From Taeniopygia guttata (taxonomy: Eukaryota > Chordata > Aves > Passeriformes > Estrildidae), in assembly GCF_048771995.1 (NCBI RefSeq), contig NC_133030.1:39742001-39806000 (forward strand): a DNA stretch of 64,000 nucleotides. Direction: 5' to 3'. A program made the translations under genes and the position numbers. Position 1 is the stretch's first letter; every line of letters starts with the position of its first letter. Of the stretch, positions 1 through 10,085 are shown piece after piece. The notes under the pieces are model-generated. The model had not been told where the DNA came from. It worked only from the letters and a program-made list of their open reading frames with translations, and ran no database searches.

Positions 1-513
1 CTTCAAATTATAAGTTATTATATATTGAGGTTCCCTGTAGTTCTACATGGTATTTAAATTGTTTTTTCCTTCCTCTTATTTATGGAAAAATTATTCTGAT
101 CTTTATAATGAGAACTCTAAAAGTCTATACCATTCCAGCTAAAACAAAGGCAACATGAAACTTGTAACTAAGTAAAACATTAACTTGCAGAAACAATACC
201 ACCAAGTTATACAGTTCAACCCGCTCCCACACTTTTAACACAGTGGCATAAAAATACACTTGGAGACAAATTTAACTACTCAATTCTTAGGAGTAAAGGG
301 CAAGAAAATATGACAGCTACTGTAGATTTCTTTCAAGCTTGCTTCAACCATTAATTTTGTGTAATTGCATAAATTGAAGTATTAGAGAAGCTTATCTGAT
401 TTTATAAGGAATGAACACCTGCTGTTTCCAGTGCATTTAAAAGCAGTCTCAAGTAGTTTTGATCCAGCCCACAGAAAATGGTACGTATAAACCAAAAGAA
501 TACCAGTACTTAC
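1..513 (-). other. SNX6: SNX6 intron 4 (partial)
   Basis: The donor of exon 4 (GTAAGT) begins at 513 and the intron runs out of the window. The next SNX6 exon would begin with a proline-rich stretch (IPPAPPRPDF in human); no such codons are visible in either strand of this segment. No repeat is recognised. Confidence 0.8.
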
Positions 514-624
514 AATATAGCCAGCATAGTCCTCATTCTCAACAAAAGAATCATGAAGCCAAATAAACTCTTCATGTTGCCGGACAACAGAAAATTCGTT
601 TTGTTTGAAATTTGGTAAGGAACT
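514..624 (-). CDS. SNX6: SNX6 coding exon 4 (PX domain)
   Basis: 111 nt, 37 codons from [11 protein letters not shown] to NEDYAGYI. The acceptor is CCCTTCTAG and the donor GTAAGT. It includes [16 protein letters not shown]5/6-type PX domains are known to deviate from the canonical phosphoinositide-binding RR-Y/F motif, and this sequence shows the same RQHEEF variant. Confidence 0.95.
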
Positions 625-3600
625 CTAGAAGGGTAAAAGGAGGTAGAATTATGGGAATGAAGGAGGTAGGAAGAAAAACTCAACAAAAAACAAGATTTTT
701 GATTACTACATGAGGAAAAGCCTTGAGGGAACAACAAAAAAGTCTCCAAAAGTTCACATCACAGTAATTACCCTCATCTTAGTGCAGTAATCAATTGGCA
801 TGGGTTCCCATAAGAGGTTGTGGAGTGTCTGCTCTCATTGACATGTTTAATATCTTTATCAATTTAATCCTGGAGTTCTGTTTAGTATCTTTATCAATGA
901 TCTGGATGAGGGAACCAAGTGCCCCTTAGTCAGTTTGTAGATGACACCAAGTTGGGCGGAGGTGTTGATCTGCCAGAAGGCTGGAAGGATCTGCAGAGGG
1001 ATCTGGACCAGCTGGATCCATGGGCTGAGGCCAACTGCAGGACGTTAAACAAGGTGAGGAGCCAGGTCTGCACTTGGGTCACAACCCCAGACAGTGCTAC
1101 AGGCTGGGGACAGAGCAGCTGGAAAGCTGCCCAGTGGAAAAGAACCCGATCAACAGCAGCTGGACATGATCCAGTCTGTGCCCAGGTGGCCAAGAAGGCC
1201 AGTGGCATCCTGACTTGTATCAGAAATAAGGTGGCCAGCAGGACCAAGGAAATGACTGTCCCCCTGTGCTGGACACTGGTGAAGCCACACCTCGAGTCCT
1301 GTTTTCAGTTCTGGGCCCCTCATGACAGAAAAGACACTGAGGTGCTGGAGCATGTGCAGAGAAGGGAACAGAGCTGGTGGCAGCTCTGGAGCACAAATCT
1401 GATGAGGAGCGGCTGAGGGAGCTGGAGGTGTTTTGGCTGGAGAAAAATCAGGGGTTGACCTTATCACTCTCTACAAGGATCTGATATGAGGCTGTAGCCA
1501 GGTGGGAGCTGGTCTCCTATCTCAAGTAAGAGGTGAGAGGACAAGAGGAAATGGCCTCAAGTTGCACCAGGGGAGGTTTAGATTGGATATTTAAAAAATT
1601 CTTCACCAAAAGGGCTGTCAAGTTCTAGAAGGGGCTGCCCAGGGAAATGATTGAGCAACCATCCTAGAGATATTTAAAACACATGCAGATGTGGCATTTA
1701 GGGACATGGTTTAATGGTGGACTCAGCAGTGCTGGAATAATGGTTGGACTCAATCTTACAGGTCTTTTCTAACCTAAGTGATTCAATGATTCTATAATCG
1801 AAACCCAAATGGACAAATCCTGAGCAATGTCCTCTTGTGCATTCTAATTTAATGGTGAGAATGAGGGAGGAGATAGGATTAATGATGACCAGATATTTTA
1901 TTCAACTTCAATTATTCTGTCACTCTGCAATCAATACACATTTGAATCTAAAAAAAGCCATAAAGAGTAATTTTAAATGATCCCTGAATGTAATACAATT
2001 GCAAAATATGCTTTTAGAATCTGAAACTATAACAAGAGCTAATCAAATTTAAAAAACCATACTGAAGTATATTCATGTACGTTAAAGATTCTACCTGGAA
2101 ACAGGCTAATTAATAGGCATGGGAATGGCATAATAACACATCAATACAGAAAAAAAAAAAGAACATAACTTTATTCTAAACAGTTTTTAAAATCTTAATT
2201 ATCTTTTTCTTATGCACGGCAGCTACACAGTCTCATAAACATGAGATAATTCTACTTTCTCATTTCCTCTGGATTGTGTTACACTTTGTTTCAACAAACA
2301 GTTTAAGCAAACTCTCTTTTGCACATAATTAAGAACTGTTGCATGTACAAACCCAGGTTTTACCTTTGTATGGACTGTGAATTTCACTTTATCCCTCTCA
2401 CTGAGTGCATCTGAGATATCCACTTGCAGAGCAGCATCAGTCTGGAGATCTACATTTATTGCTCTAAGCTGAAGAAAAATATATTTAGCTTAAAATTTAA
2501 AAAAAAAAAGGTAAACTATTTCCATTATTCTTCCTTTGAAATTAACCCTAATCCTGCAATGCTGAAGACGGATCACAAAACCCTTCAATATTAAAAGATT
2601 ATTTTAAATATAAATATTTAAAATAAAAAGACAGCAGAAAAAGACATTCCAGTAGTACTCCTTATGAACCACCATACAAATAATAATCTCCTTTAACAGT
2701 ATGCCTTGTTAGTGCACTATTTTCATTTCTGTAGATTCTTAATTTGCTAGTAATTTAGATGCTCAAGACAAAGTACATTTACAGATAGCAACAAGTTTGG
2801 TAGGTTTTTCTCTTTATCGTCTCCATTCCTCTGAACTGATAAGCTGCTCTAAATATACTTGTAAAGTAAATATACTTGTAAAGATAATTATAAAGATGTT
2901 AAAAATTGGAAAGGTACTTTTAAGGGGAAAAGTGGTTCTGTATTTCAAAGAAGCAAGAGCAGTTATAGACCTGATTTACTCACACTGTCTTAGACTATTC
3001 TGTTCAACATATCTCATTATATAATGAAAAAGCTTAATAGAATATCCTGAACTTCACAGAGCTAAGTCTTCTTGGAAATATTTTTTTTCTGAAAAGCCCC
3101 AAAGCAAAACATTCAAACCTGACTTTGAGGTCTTCAAAACGAGCATGAGAAATGGCAAAAGTGCAAGGAATACACGTCGTTTTTTCTACAAGACATGAAA
3201 CCTGAACTCTTTCACAAAATAATTCCAGTCACATTGAAAAAAAAAAAAAAGACAATTATCTAATATAGCAAAACTGAAATATTATCTGAGCACCACAGTA
3301 TTTGGCAGTAACTGGACCAAAAGCTTCAGTACTTGGTGCAACCTCATCTAGAGCCCAACTGGAAATTCAAGTCCCCTGTCCCTTGCACCCTTTGCTGTTC
3401 TAGAGTAATCTGTCCCATGACAATTTCATCATCATGACCAACAGACATTTGGAATGTTTTTACAAGCATTAATGCTAACCCTGAAATCTTTTCCAATCAC
3501 ATTGTCAAAAAATACTTCAACATCATGCTCACAAGGCATACGCTTTACCGAGACATGGCGTTTTCTCTGATGCTGCATTTTTTCTACAAACATCTCATTC

Positions 3601-6600
3601 TACAGTATAAAAAATGTTTTACCATACATAGATTTCGACTTCTTTTCCGCACATTTTTTTCAGGATTGCATTTTTAAGTCAATACTTAAGCACAAAAATG
3701 CTGTAAGTATTCTCAACACATAGTACAGAGGTTACACATGAGCAGATTTTGAAGGTAACGCTGTTAGCTGGAAAAGCTCTAGGACAGAAGCATCAACTGC
3801 CACATCTTGTTTTTAATATAAAGTTACCTTTCTATTAAATCACAGTGGTCAGATCCCACTCTAGTCTTGCTGTTAACCTCGATGCATGCACAACTCTTGT
3901 CTATGTAGCAGCAACCAGACTCATGGATCTTCAAATTAGTGCATTAAAGTAAACCAGCACCATGCAGTCTAGCATATTCTGCTAAGGCTAGCAAAATGTA
4001 ACTGTTCAAAAGTTCTTACACATAGCTTTTCCTTACAGTGAAGTTGGAAATCATTAAAATGACTGCACAGTAACATATTCACACACGTGATTCAGGCATC
4101 GCCTTTTGTTTTCCCAAGGTTTACAGGGTCACTGCCTCACACAAAGGCGTATATGTATTATCACGCAATGGTTTCTTGCAGATCACTTCTTAGAGGCAGA
4201 ATCTCCAAGCTCCTACTGAGTTTCCAAAGTGGTTATCATCTAATTTAGGAAAGAAAAATATAATGACATACCAATGTCTCCCTTATGTCATGACACCACA
4301 TTTTTCAGCATGTAAAAAGGTTTTTGTGGTTACCCTGTCTGGGGTACTGTTTGTTTTTGTCTGGTCCCCCCAGAATACATTAACAGACTGAGTAATCTCA
4401 GAAAATAATCTGGATTATCTAAATGGTATTTTTGTAATCTTTCACAGTCACAAATATTTCTACCAAAATACTTTCACATGTCCTTTTTTTTCTTCCAAAG
4501 TGGTACTATACAAAATTCTAGAATTCAGTATAACAGCTGATCAAGTTTGCCATTAGAGCATATTCAGTGCAATGCAGCCTTATCATATGCACTATTCACA
4601 ACTTCAGATACCAAAGTCCTGTCTGTGCTGAGAAAATGAAGAACTAGATATGACAACTTCACCCATGACATACAGTTGTAAAGGTCTATTTGTTTGATTT
4701 ACACTGAGTTAAGTTTGTAACAGTTTTGAAGAGTTTAATCATATGTTAAGTTATGCCATGTAGCCTGACTGCCAACAAGGAATGTTTCCATCTGCAATGG
4801 TAATGAAGCATTTATGAAAGGTGTCAAAGACAATCAGAAAGTTGAAGGGCTTTAAATGTATTCATGTGACACAACGAATCACATTGCATTACTGGAAATT
4901 GAATTCACAAACAACATCACCACACCACAAACTTAAACAAACTCTGCATCACTACTTCCAAAATAAAACTGCCACCAATGGATGGTTTTCTAGTGACAAA
5001 GGAAGTAGAAAATGAAAAAATAAAATAAGTCTGATACAGATGAAAACTGAAAGTACCTTAAAGTATGTAAAAATATAGATAGGGTAGTCTTTAATCTTGC
5101 CCCCCGTCCAAGTCTAATACATACAATACTGCATAATAATTTTACACTTACATATGTTATCTACATCCATGCTGAACAACTTGCAAAACAAAACCTGATT
5201 TAATTACTTTACAGTTTCCTATGCTATACCAAGAAAGTCCCTGTTCTATTCAAAGGATCTAGAAAACACCAGAAGCCAAAACTCCGGCCAAGAGATGTTA
5301 CAGTACTAACTAAGAACACAATGCAAGGAGAGGATTTAACATCTAAGTTCGTGCTTAAGGATCAATTATATTTCAAATGATAATGGCAGGAATCTGGTAC
5401 AGACAAGGGAAACAACCAAGTGTTACATTCCTAGTTAATGTCATCCATTAACAGCAACTTCCCTGCTCTAAGCTCTTTCAAAAATGTTAGAGTAAAAGGA
5501 CCCTTTCTTCAGCTGATTCTTTACAGGCAGTCAAATCCACAAAACAAGGGGACAAAGAATACTTTTACAACAAAAGCTTTCGAAGTGTTTTCACAGCATT
5601 AAGTTTCCAGCAGACCTGTTCTAAAGGATAGCTAAAGGATAGCTCATTTCCACTGAATGTTACCTAAAGATTCTATAGATATAAAATACACAAGGCAGTA
5701 CTAATGGAGCAATACTATACTTTACAAAGCATGCATTGTCTATGTTAGAGAGAGCACAAAATACCAACAGCACCGAAGTTACACCAAGCAAACTCAATCC
5801 TATTCCATTTCCTAAGTGAAATTCAGAAAAGCAATTCCCACAAGTTCATTTTATGCAGACCATTTATAATAAGTTCCTTCTACAGACCACCCACTGCTAC
5901 TTCCTCAAAGATGATTCTCAGTGCTCTGTTTTACAGTTCTCCAGAAAAAGCTTCATATGGTGTAACACCATTGTTTGAGAATTACTCTTCTGTGTGGCAG
6001 CAGCATAAATTCCAGCCCTCTTTCATCCTACCACCCCAAGATTAAACTTAACACAGCTGTAGCCAACAAACATGCTCCTGCAGCAGTAGAAGTACAGTTG
6101 TCACAGCGATATCTGAATTCAACAGAGGCAAGAGTATTGATTTTCAAAACTAAAAGCTCAATTACTCCACCGAGAAGTTGCCATCCAAGCTTTCAAATAA
6201 AGGCTTGACCTACTCATTATTTAATTGCAGAGAAAGGCAACAAATCAGAACTAGGGAATCACTTTATGAAGAAAAGCTTATTTTTACTACTCCTACTTAG
6301 ACAAAAAGTATTACAGTTTTGAAGATTAAAGCACAGCAAATCCATTCATGAACAGACTGCCATATTGCTTTTGACTAACTTCACAAACAAAATCATGCAG
6401 ATAACAACCTGTGTTTTAACCCCAGGCATTCAGACAGAAGAGAAAAAATCAAACCCCCATAATGATCGGTATTTGAAAATAAGAAACCCTAAAAAAAATC
6501 AGGGAAATGAGAAGGCCACTGTTCTAGTTTAATTCCTCGGTACTGGGTGAAGATGCAGGAGAGATAAAAAAAAAAAATGCATTTAGCCAACTGAGACGGT

Positions 6601-8209
6601 AAGTCATACAACAGTACAAACAAGACTGCTAAGAGATTATTTCTTACGGTTTTCAAATTACCGTGTGAACTCTTAACGACCTGTAGCCTTACAGGGAAAA
6701 CTAATAACCAGCCAAACAAACAAGTTTCACAGGAGGTCAGATCCACAGGTTATATTCTACCTGCACCTTCAGATAAAGGCAACTTAACTGTGCGCATCAA
6801 AGGCTGTTCCTAAGTACCAGGGACAACCTATGTAAAATACCTATGTAAATAAAATTCCACAGTTAGTAAGCTCTTCAGTCCTTATTCTGTGACACTCAAA
6901 GAACAACTACAATCTCCCCTCTCTCTTTTATCTGATATCCTTAGTAAAGTAGCTATATAGGTAAAGACAAAAGCTTTACAGTGGCCAGAATTGGCCTGAT
7001 ACAATATCAGAATGCCTTTTTAAATTTCCGGCCATAAACTGGAACATAAAATGCAGTGAGTTTAACATCTGACTATGGTGTGCATGATAAAACATTATAC
7101 CAACATAGTGTTTCTCAGATTTTTGTATTTTTAATAATATGCTGTATACAGTCACTTCAATAACCACCAACAGGCAAGGGAACCTAAGCAACCCTGAAGC
7201 TGCTCTCCTACATTGCTCACAGTTGGTCTTTCTCAAGATACTAAGTGACAGGGATAATCAGCCTGACTAAATTATACTAGGTTAGCTGATTTGTTGCTTA
7301 AGTGAGGCAGGCAAGTTAAATAGAGATGGATACAGAAGTCAGAAGATAAACTAAGGCCAGAAACAGAAAGGCAGAGGAAAAGGTTTTCTCAGTAAGAAAC
7401 GTAATTGTGGCGTCCTGTCCCAACAACAGAACATCTCTTCAATAAAGAGTTCATTATGCAGCATGTGTGTGCAATGTAAATGTCCCACTGCTATCTAAGG
7501 GAGAGCCCCCTGGGCCTGAAGGAAGAAGGGAGGCCAGGACTGCATCACCCAAGCCCTAGATCGCGGCTGGCGATGGAACCTGGTGCTTTCCAGGGCTGGT
7601 CAGCCAGGGCAGGACCGGCCCCGCCGGGCGTGTGCAGCGGGAGAGCGGGGCCGCGGGGAGCGGACAGCCACCTCCGGCCACAACCCCCTCCCCAACTACT
7701 CCAACGACAGCATGACACAACTGTCCTTCCAAAACTTGGCTGGCAGAACAATGAGGAGCACACGCACACAGACGCCGATATCAGCGGGAGGCTGTGCCAG
7801 GAGCAGATCCCGGCGGGCGGGCGGGCGGACGGACGGACAGCCCGGACGGTCGCTGCCCAGCATCCCGCCTCCGTCCGACACCCACGCGGCGGGCTCGGGC
7901 CAGCAGCGCCCGGAGGCCCCCGAAGAGGGGCCGACCCCGTTTCCCCCGCGCCCAGCCCCAGGCGCCGGGTCCCGACACCTCCCCGCGGCACTTACACCTC
8001 GGTCCTCCTCCGAGAGGAAATCTGGGCCGTCGTCCGAGCCTTCCTGCTTGGGGGCGAGGCGGCGGCGCAGGCAGGGGGCACGGAAAGGCACGGCCAGCGG
8101 CAGGGAGGGCGAGGGGAGACAAAGCGCACAGGTTAGCGAGTGCCCGGCCGCGCCGCCCGCCCTGCCCCGCCCCGGCCCGGCGCCGCGGCCGCCCCGGACC
8201 CACCATCAT
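514..8209 (-). CDS. SNX6: SNX6, sorting nexin 6, 5' part (four coding exons; 3' part outside window)
   Basis: SNX6 is a PX-BAR sorting nexin. With SNX1/SNX2 it forms the endosomal ESCPE-1/retromer-associated coat that tubulates early endosomes and returns cargo such as CI-MPR to the trans-Golgi (family knowledge). Seen here: spliced segments 8204-8209, 7996-8043, 2364-2468 and 514-624 join in frame into about 90 residues that follow human SNX6 almost residue for residue: [18 protein letters not shown], then LRAINVDLQ..., [20 protein letters not shown], then [20 protein letters not shown] and ...NEDYAGYI. All junctions are GT-AG and the phases close. The PX domain starts in the third exon. The rest of the PX domain and the BAR domain lie before base 1. 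It is SNX6 rather than SNX5 because of the MME...LSEEDRG start; SNX32 is not excluded by so short a piece, but synteny with CFL2 favours SNX6. Confidence 0.95.
625..2363 (-). other. SNX6: SNX6 intron 3
   Basis: Lies between the donor at 2363 and the acceptor at 625. About half is a CR1 LINE 3' end inserted on the opposite strand (see 841-1796). The remainder is AT-rich and shows nothing coding. Confidence 0.85.
841..1796 (+). mobile_element. CR1 LINE, 5'-truncated 3' end
   Basis: Translation on the plus strand gives the CR1 reverse-transcriptase signature FVDDTKLGG followed by the usual CR1 ORF2 tail ([10 protein letters not shown]..., [11 protein letters not shown]). The 3' UTR-like block contains the CR1 hallmarks GGGGAGGTTTAGATTGGATATT, TTCTTCACCAAAAGGGC and a tail ending in ATTCAATGATTCTATAA. 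Several disabling changes are present, so it is an inactive, moderately old copy. It is inserted antisense inside SNX6 intron 3. It is one element, not a host gene. Confidence 0.92.
2364..2468 (-). CDS. SNX6: SNX6 coding exon 3 (start of PX domain)
   Basis: 105 nt, 35 codons, running from LRAINVDLQ to KFTVHTK. The acceptor is TTTTTCTTCAG and the donor GTAAAA, phase 0 at both ends. It is nearly identical to human SNX6 and carries the first strand of the PX fold. Confidence 0.95.
2469..7995 (-). other. SNX6: SNX6 intron 2
   Basis: A 5.5 kb intron between coding exons 2 and 3. It is AT-rich single-copy sequence. I found no further SNX6 codons, no recognisable transposon and no RNA gene. Short simple features include a tandem 17-mer near 2852-2885 and A-runs near 3238-3252. 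The last few hundred bases (about 7600-7995) belong to the CpG island. Confidence 0.8.
7996..8043 (-). CDS. SNX6: SNX6 coding exon 2
   Basis: 48 nt, 16 codons: [16 protein letters not shown]. The acceptor is CCAAGCAG and the donor GTAAGT, phase 0 at both ends. It is the acidic N-terminal tail before the PX domain. Human has Leu where this has Ser at the third residue of this exon. Confidence 0.93.
8204..8209 (-). CDS. SNX6: SNX6 coding exon 1 (encodes only Met-Met)
   Basis: The minus strand reads ATGATG followed at once by a GTGGGT donor. The next exon begins GAA GGC, giving M-M-E-G, as in human SNX6 (MMEG). A pyrimidine-rich 160-nt intron (8044-8203) with a CTAAC branch-like motif and a CAG acceptor separates them. 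The ATG sits inside the CpG island. Reading on through the donor gives a GC-rich frame unrelated to SNX6, so the splice is preferred. Confidence 0.85.
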
Positions 8210-8700
8210 GGCTGCTCGCGGCGCTCTGCGCCCGCCGGAGCCGCGACCGGGCGGGGCTGCGGCGCGCGGGGCGGGGCGGCGGCGGCGAGCGGCGCCTCTC
8301 GCGAGGGAGCGGCCGCTGAGGGGAGGGGAGGGGAAGGAAAGGAAAGAGAGGAGCGGGGAAGGGAAGAGGGGAGGGCGCCGGGCGGCGCTTTGGTGGCGGC
8401 TGCGGGCGAGGGAGGGGAGCGGGGCCGGCCGTGGCCAGGGCGGTGGTTGCTTGTGCCGCAGCCGCGCGGTGCTGCGGTGCGCTGCTGGGCTGGCGAGTAC
8501 CGGGACACGGGTGTTGCGGGCGCCGGGCGTTGTTCGGTGGAACGCGGCGGAGCAGCGGCCCGGGCCCCGGCGGTGTGCGCAGCCCGCGGCTCCGAGCCCG
8601 CAGTTTCGTCCGCAGGCCGCGGCCTCCGCGCTGCCCTGCCCGCCCTGCGCTGCTGCCCGGCGTTCGTGTGGGGGACGGGCTTTGTGCAAGCCTGGTGTGA

Positions 8701-9985
8701 AACTGTGCAATGACAGCGCGTGAAGTTAAGAGGATTATAATATGGCTTTGATTTTTGGGCAGTTACGTGATTTAAGATTGACAGCTCTCTGTCTCACACT
8801 AAGGAGTGGAGCCTTTAGATGCCCCTTTGTCTAATGCAGCGGAAAAGGTCAGCATTCGCACACTAAAGCAGATGCAAGCATGGAGGGAGTCTATGCCTGA
8901 GATTGCATTTTTGTGTGAATCAGGGCTAGAACGGCCAAGAAACAGCCTCAGAGTAGGGTTGCGTGACCAGCACAGTCCGATCTCGGAGTGGCGGGGGGCT
9001 GCGGGCCGGTGTGGACATCAGCGCTCCCATGGGCCTGCACCCCCGCAGAGAAGGGCACCAGCCCACCTGCAAATTAAGACCGCAACAAATTCGTAGTTTC
9101 TATCCTAGCTGGCTCCCTAGCCAAGTCCATAGTTAGTTGCAAGCATGAGTGGGATAGGAGCACCACTTGCCGTGGCAGCACCATGTATTTAGGTGGAATT
9201 AAGCCCATCAGGAAACGGCACCTTGAATAACAGTGTTCATGTAGCCTCAAGATGAGTGAAGATAATGTTTTCTGAACTCCACACTGCTTAGAAGGCTGCT
9301 TTAGGATTCAGAAAAGGAAATAGACTCTTGAAAATTGTTCTTAGTATGGAGAAACATATTTGAATATGCATTTTATAAATAATTTTAAAAGCTGTTCTTT
9401 AAACAATTTTCAAGTATGCAGCCTGTTTCTGTCTTGATACAGGCATGTGCAACATCATCCAAAATACTGACTTATTTCTGAGGTTGAGAGAAATAAAAAT
9501 ATTTTATGAAGTATGGAGGAAGTATGAAAGACCTCTGGTAAACACCAACTTTGTTGTTCTGAAGACGTAAAGACAAAGTCACACAGGAAACTGATTTCTG
9601 GGGTGTTCAGCTGCATTAGTATCCTGCTCTGTACACATTCTGGGTTCAGTATTGTATACCATTCCATGCAGCAAACATCTATTTTTATGGAAAAAAAAAA
9701 TTCGGTCACAGATTGAGTTTGCTTTCTTAATATTTATTATTTACTGCGGATACATTTTATTAGAACCAAATAATCCAGGTCAAAAAGTTGAGGAAGTGCT
9801 TCACAAGGAATAATGACACGATTTTTTTCTTACAGGGAGAGCTAAGCAGATCAGCTGACTAGTATGAATCTAGCAGGATGACCATCTCAGTTGCATCTAC
9901 AGAAAATATAAGGCTATATAGCTTTCCAGTGTGGCTCTGGGAGTGGGGTCTGGTCATGTTTTGGTTGTTACAGAGGTTCATAAGG
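8701..9985. other. Intergenic, upstream of SNX6
   Basis: Unique sequence leaving the CpG island. I see no gene, RNA gene or clear repeat; short open frames here have no recognisable content. Confidence 0.6.
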
Positions 9986-10085
9986 GAGCTGGTCTAGTGA
10001 AAAATACCCTGCCCACAGATTATCTTTAAGGTGATCTTTAAGGTGTCTTCTAGCCCAGCCCATTCTAGGATTCTCTGATTCTATG
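9985..10085 (+). mobile_element. CR1 LINE 3' tail fragment
   Basis: The stretch reads like a CR1 3' end: AGCTGGTCTAGTGAAAAATA, CCCTGCCCACAG, then GATCTTTAAGGTGTCTTCTA and CCATTCTAGGATTCTCTGATTCTATGG. A 12-mer (ATCTTTAAGGTG) is tandemly doubled at 10022-10045. It is severely 5'-truncated. Confidence 0.75.

Larger units (their letters stand above)
7600..8700. promoter_or_regulatory. SNX6: CpG island, SNX6 promoter and first exons
   Basis: A sharp switch from AT-rich DNA to dense CpG/GC-box sequence (repeated GGGCGG/CCGCCC) surrounds the SNX6 ATG at 8209 and ends near 8700. No TATA box is apparent close upstream. A purine-rich G/A tract lies at 8318-8375 about 110-165 bp upstream of the ATG. 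Transcription start is inferred to lie within the island; the long frames open across it reflect the scarcity of stop codons in GC-rich DNA. Confidence 0.88.

Noticed and set aside
919-1416. 165-codon plus-strand frame
   Set aside because: It is the CR1 ORF2 C-terminal remnant (FVDDTKL), not a host gene.
8044-8091. N-terminal extension of SNX6 running in frame upstream of exon 2
   Set aside because: The frame opens at a GTG, not ATG, inside the intron; splicing to ATGATG gives the known MMEG start.
7480-8723. Several long overlapping open frames on both strands (up to 376 codons)
   Set aside because: They lie across the SNX6 CpG island, where stop codons are rare. Composition is Arg/Ala/Gly/Pro-rich without domains; only the short SNX6 exons are supported.
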